From Pseudeuparius sepicola (lineage: Eukaryota > Arthropoda > Insecta > Coleoptera > Anthribidae), in NCBI GenBank assembly GCA_963920635.1, contig OY987301.1, forward strand, positions 23,912,501 through 23,976,500: a DNA stretch of 64,000 bases, read 5' to 3'. The position numbers and the translations under genes were made by a program. Below, piece by piece: positions 61,505 through 64,000 of the stretch (position 1 is the first letter of the stretch; every line of letters begins with the position of its first letter). The notes below the pieces were generated by a model, which worked only from the letters and a program-made list of their open reading frames with translations, was not told the origin of the DNA and searched no databases.

Positions 61505-61873
61505 TTGGTGGTATTTTTGGAAAAAAATGAAGAAATTGATATAAACGAAAACACTCAAATGGTAGAGTTACTCGAGCATTGCCAATTCTATCCGGCTATT
61601 GGTAATTCAATTCATTCTATTTGCTTTCCACCAACAACATGCACGATCGAAAGGTCATTTAGCACTCTTCGTAGGGTAAAAACTTGGATTCGCTCAACAA
61701 TGAATGAAGACCGTTTAAACGGCCTTTGTTTACTAAGCGTTCACCGAGAACTCGTAAACAAAAATAAACAAAAATTTATTACAAATGTTATAGATGAATT
61801 TGGGCGTGACCATGATACAACAATGTTGTATCATGGGCGTGACCCCCGAAATTTAAAATTTGTGTTTTCGTGA
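61505..61873 (+). pseudogene. hAT transposase C-terminal relic
   Basis: The frame reads ...FPPTTCTIERSFSTLRRVKT then WIRSTMNEDRLNGLCLLSVH and RELVNKNKQKF, matching the hAT dimerisation region (T.ERSFS.LRR.K..LR..M...RL..L). No N-terminal or catalytic sequence precedes it. The tail contains an inverted 'catgatacaacaatgttgtatcatg' at 61811. A C-rich run with 'gggcgccc' at 62211-62246 resembles the C-tract-plus-terminus arrangement of hAT 3' ends, but no 5' end was found. Confidence 0.85.
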
Positions 61874-62620
61874 AACATACCTACATAACCTTTGTTGCTG
61901 CTTTATTACTTTTTAGTTCCTGGTCATTTTTTTAAGTTGTGGTTGTGAATATTGTGATAACGATAACGATACATATTTATTTTTATATTTTATTTCGTTT
62001 TTGTTTCTATAAGAAAGTACTGTTTTTTTTATACAATTTTAAGTTTATTGTTTATTATTGTAGGTATGTATACTGTATACTCAGTTTTAACGTGAATAAT
62101 ACATGTTTTCTAGTTTTGTTTTATTGTTTTAATTTTTTCTTGTATTTTGTTTAGGTTGGTTGACATTAAAAATTGTTTATTTGTTACTCTTACCCAAACT
62201 TTTTAAATTTTGCCCCCCCCCCCTAAAATATTTTCTATGGGCGCCCTTGTTCATTGTCCATTGTACCTAAATGCCATCAAGTATCGTTACACTGTTCTAA
62301 TAGTCGAACTAATGGAAACCAAAAACTGCAAATTACAAAAATTATTGTAATTGTAATTAGCTTTATATACCATGTTTTTACCGCTGAAAACGTCCATTTT
62401 GTCAGATACAATGGGATGACTCATCAAAAATTTTGGGGAAATAAAGCGAAATTGAATATTTGTATCCCGTAAATAGATCTAAGAAATGGGAAAAAGTGAA
62501 AATATCAAAAATGTCACTTACAATGTTCTTGCAAGCGTGTATCGAACGCGGTGTAATTTTGCTATTGGTACCTAAGTATATCATAAAGATATGAGCGCAT
62601 ATATATGCAAATTATTTTAC

Positions 62621-62723
62621 ATATGGGCAAACCGTGCCTGACTTCGGCCAGGTCGGACAAAGCGTACCCGCTTTCGGCCAATAGAGACTTAGATTTGTTA
62701 GCGCTGGCCCTAATCGTATACGG
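62621..62723. repeat. About 110-bp palindromic unit, right copy
   Basis: Reverse complement of 61085-61193, with GGGCAAACCGTGCCTGACTT at the left and ATCGTATACGGTTTGCC at the right. Both ends are preserved here, showing the unit's own inverted termini. Confidence 0.8.
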
Positions 62724-62889
62724 TTTGCCTATATGCTACCGGCATAGCCGGGTACACAACATTTGTTCACCATTTTCAGTTACACAATGCCGAGCACAAC
62801 AAATAATACAGGAATATGATTCTGTGAGATGTTATAAATAAACAAATAAGTTCCATCGCAAGAAGCACGACTGACATTATTTGACAACT

Positions 62890-64000
62890 TATAACTGATA
62901 GCCTCTAGGCATTGACGTCAGAGTGACGTAGCGCTATTGTTGTTTGGCTTTAGTAGAGGTCGTGTTGCTTTTGTTCAATAGTGTAACATAAAACTAAATC
63001 ACGGAATGAGTCGGTGTCTCGCAAAATGCCCAATATTCGATAACTTCCCCCGCATCGCGACGTCTAGGAATTTGCGTTGGCGCGGCCTTCCCCCGACCAC
63101 CTAAACTTGTATTAATACGTGCGCTTGACGCTCCCTCCCCCCACCCTAAAGCGCTCAAATTTCGTGACCGGGGTAAACAAGCGGGCCCCGCTTATAACGA
63201 GATCGGTAAACCGAACTCCTCTATCCCACCTAACTACATTCGGCGGGGACCCTGTCGGCACCAATTTCGATCGAGCCCAAATTGGAACGAAACGAGACTT
63301 CGTCGTATCGTGGCCACAGCTTACAGAGATAGATAGGTATATATAACATAGCCGATACGTATTAGGTAAATGCCAGGATTATCTGCATAAAAAAAATGAT
63401 TGATTGCCCAAGGCGCTCCGGCTCCCAACTTTTGGAGAGGCAAGTGAGGGAGTAAGATTGGAATCTACAACAAAATTAATGAAACTTTTGGAATACGGGG
63501 ATATTTGCATATCTGCTGCGTTTAATGGAATAGCATTAGTGTGCCCATCAGAATTTTTTTGGCTGGGGGGAAGTAATCCATTACGAACATGGACCTGAAT
63601 GGAACACGGTCAAAGTTAGTGTGGGTGTCTCTTCACTCTGGGGGCATACCCACAAAAACCTGTCGTCGATTGAAGGATTGAGCGAGTCTTCGTTTACTCC
63701 TTTCAAGAAGATATTTAGGATAGGATGTTGACTGCTGGGAGAGGCCTTGACCTTGAAGTTATAGTGGACAACTACTGGACAGTGACGTGTGGAGTTTGCC
63801 TAGAAAGGGTGTAAGCGGTTGGAGAACCAGAGGAAGATTCTGGGGTATTTCAGTAGAAGAGTGAGAAAGATTATGGTCGGGGTCATAATCTGTTGCAGCT
63901 CTGAAAAGGGGTTTGGCATAAATTTCAATTTTCGTGAAGGTTTTCCGAGAAAGTTCCTTGAGAGAGCCGAGACTCCTACAGATAGAGTGCAGAGGGAAAG
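62890..64000. repeat. Right arm of the large diverged inverted repeat, continuing past the window
   Basis: Mirror of 58165-59060, with extra sequence including a CpG-rich block at about 63030-63310 that the left arm lacks. Homology is still present at the last bases, so the arm extends beyond 64000. Frames 63119-63346 and 63404-63598 have no recognised product. Confidence 0.75.

Overview
This window looks like AT-rich nuclear DNA from an insect. It has no bacterial-type gene density, no operons and no long intact ORFs. It has one recognisable eukaryotic coding exon with canonical splice sites, and many decayed transposable elements of the kinds common in large insect genomes: hAT, long-terminal-inverted-repeat IS630/Tc1-mariner, Penelope-like and MITE/foldback elements. 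I cannot name the species or order.

The genic anchor is a 99-bp exon at 54924-55022 (+). It encodes the start of upstream conserved region 1 (UCR1) of a long-form cAMP-specific phosphodiesterase, PDE4/dunce. A second candidate exon lies in a GC/CpG-rich island at about 37.4-37.8 kb. It has an ATG at 37675 and a strong GTAAGT donor at 37806. Its donor phase matches the acceptor phase of the UCR1 exon, so it could be an alternative first exon of the same gene, separated by a 17.1-kb intron. A second CpG-rich island at 17.9-18.45 kb, with a possible donor, may be another upstream promoter or first exon. No catalytic-domain exon occurs before the window ends. On this reading most of the window is 5' and intronic DNA of dunce on the + strand.

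Layout. 1-2.5 kb: large composite foldback with a second foldback (1056-1776) in its loop. 6.2-6.6 kb: MITE. 12.6-15.1 kb: tandem duplication, one copy interrupted by a foldback MITE and the other preserving the near-empty site. 16.7-17.8 kb: hAT with 8-bp target-site duplication (TSD) and an internally deleted transposase. 17.9-19.5 kb: CpG island, then nested inverted-repeat elements. 22.7-23.7 kb: minus-strand Penelope-like relic with GIY-YIG domain and a hammerhead-like core. 24-29 kb: MITEs, and a Tc1/mariner (26851-28207) inside an older repeat. 36-37.2 kb: two foldback MITEs. 37.4-37.8 kb: candidate dunce first exon. 38.1-39.5 kb: hAT containing a Tc1/mariner. 40.0-51 kb: near-perfect 169-bp palindrome, a mariner relic and several MITEs and foldbacks. 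52.1-53.9 kb: hAT inside hAT, both with TSDs. 54.9-55.0 kb: UCR1 exon, followed 114 bp later by a 1.2-kb foldback. 56.3-56.9 kb: element with many internal motifs. 58-64 kb: large diverged inverted repeat enclosing a hAT relic, running off the right edge.

The strongest observations are the nested insertions whose order can be read from TSDs and paralogous empty sites, the many TA-flanked hairpin elements clustered in what may be dunce introns, the Penelope-like relic with ribozyme-like core, and the 169-bp palindrome. I did not find a convincing new multi-gene system. No tRNA, rRNA or CRISPR array is apparent.
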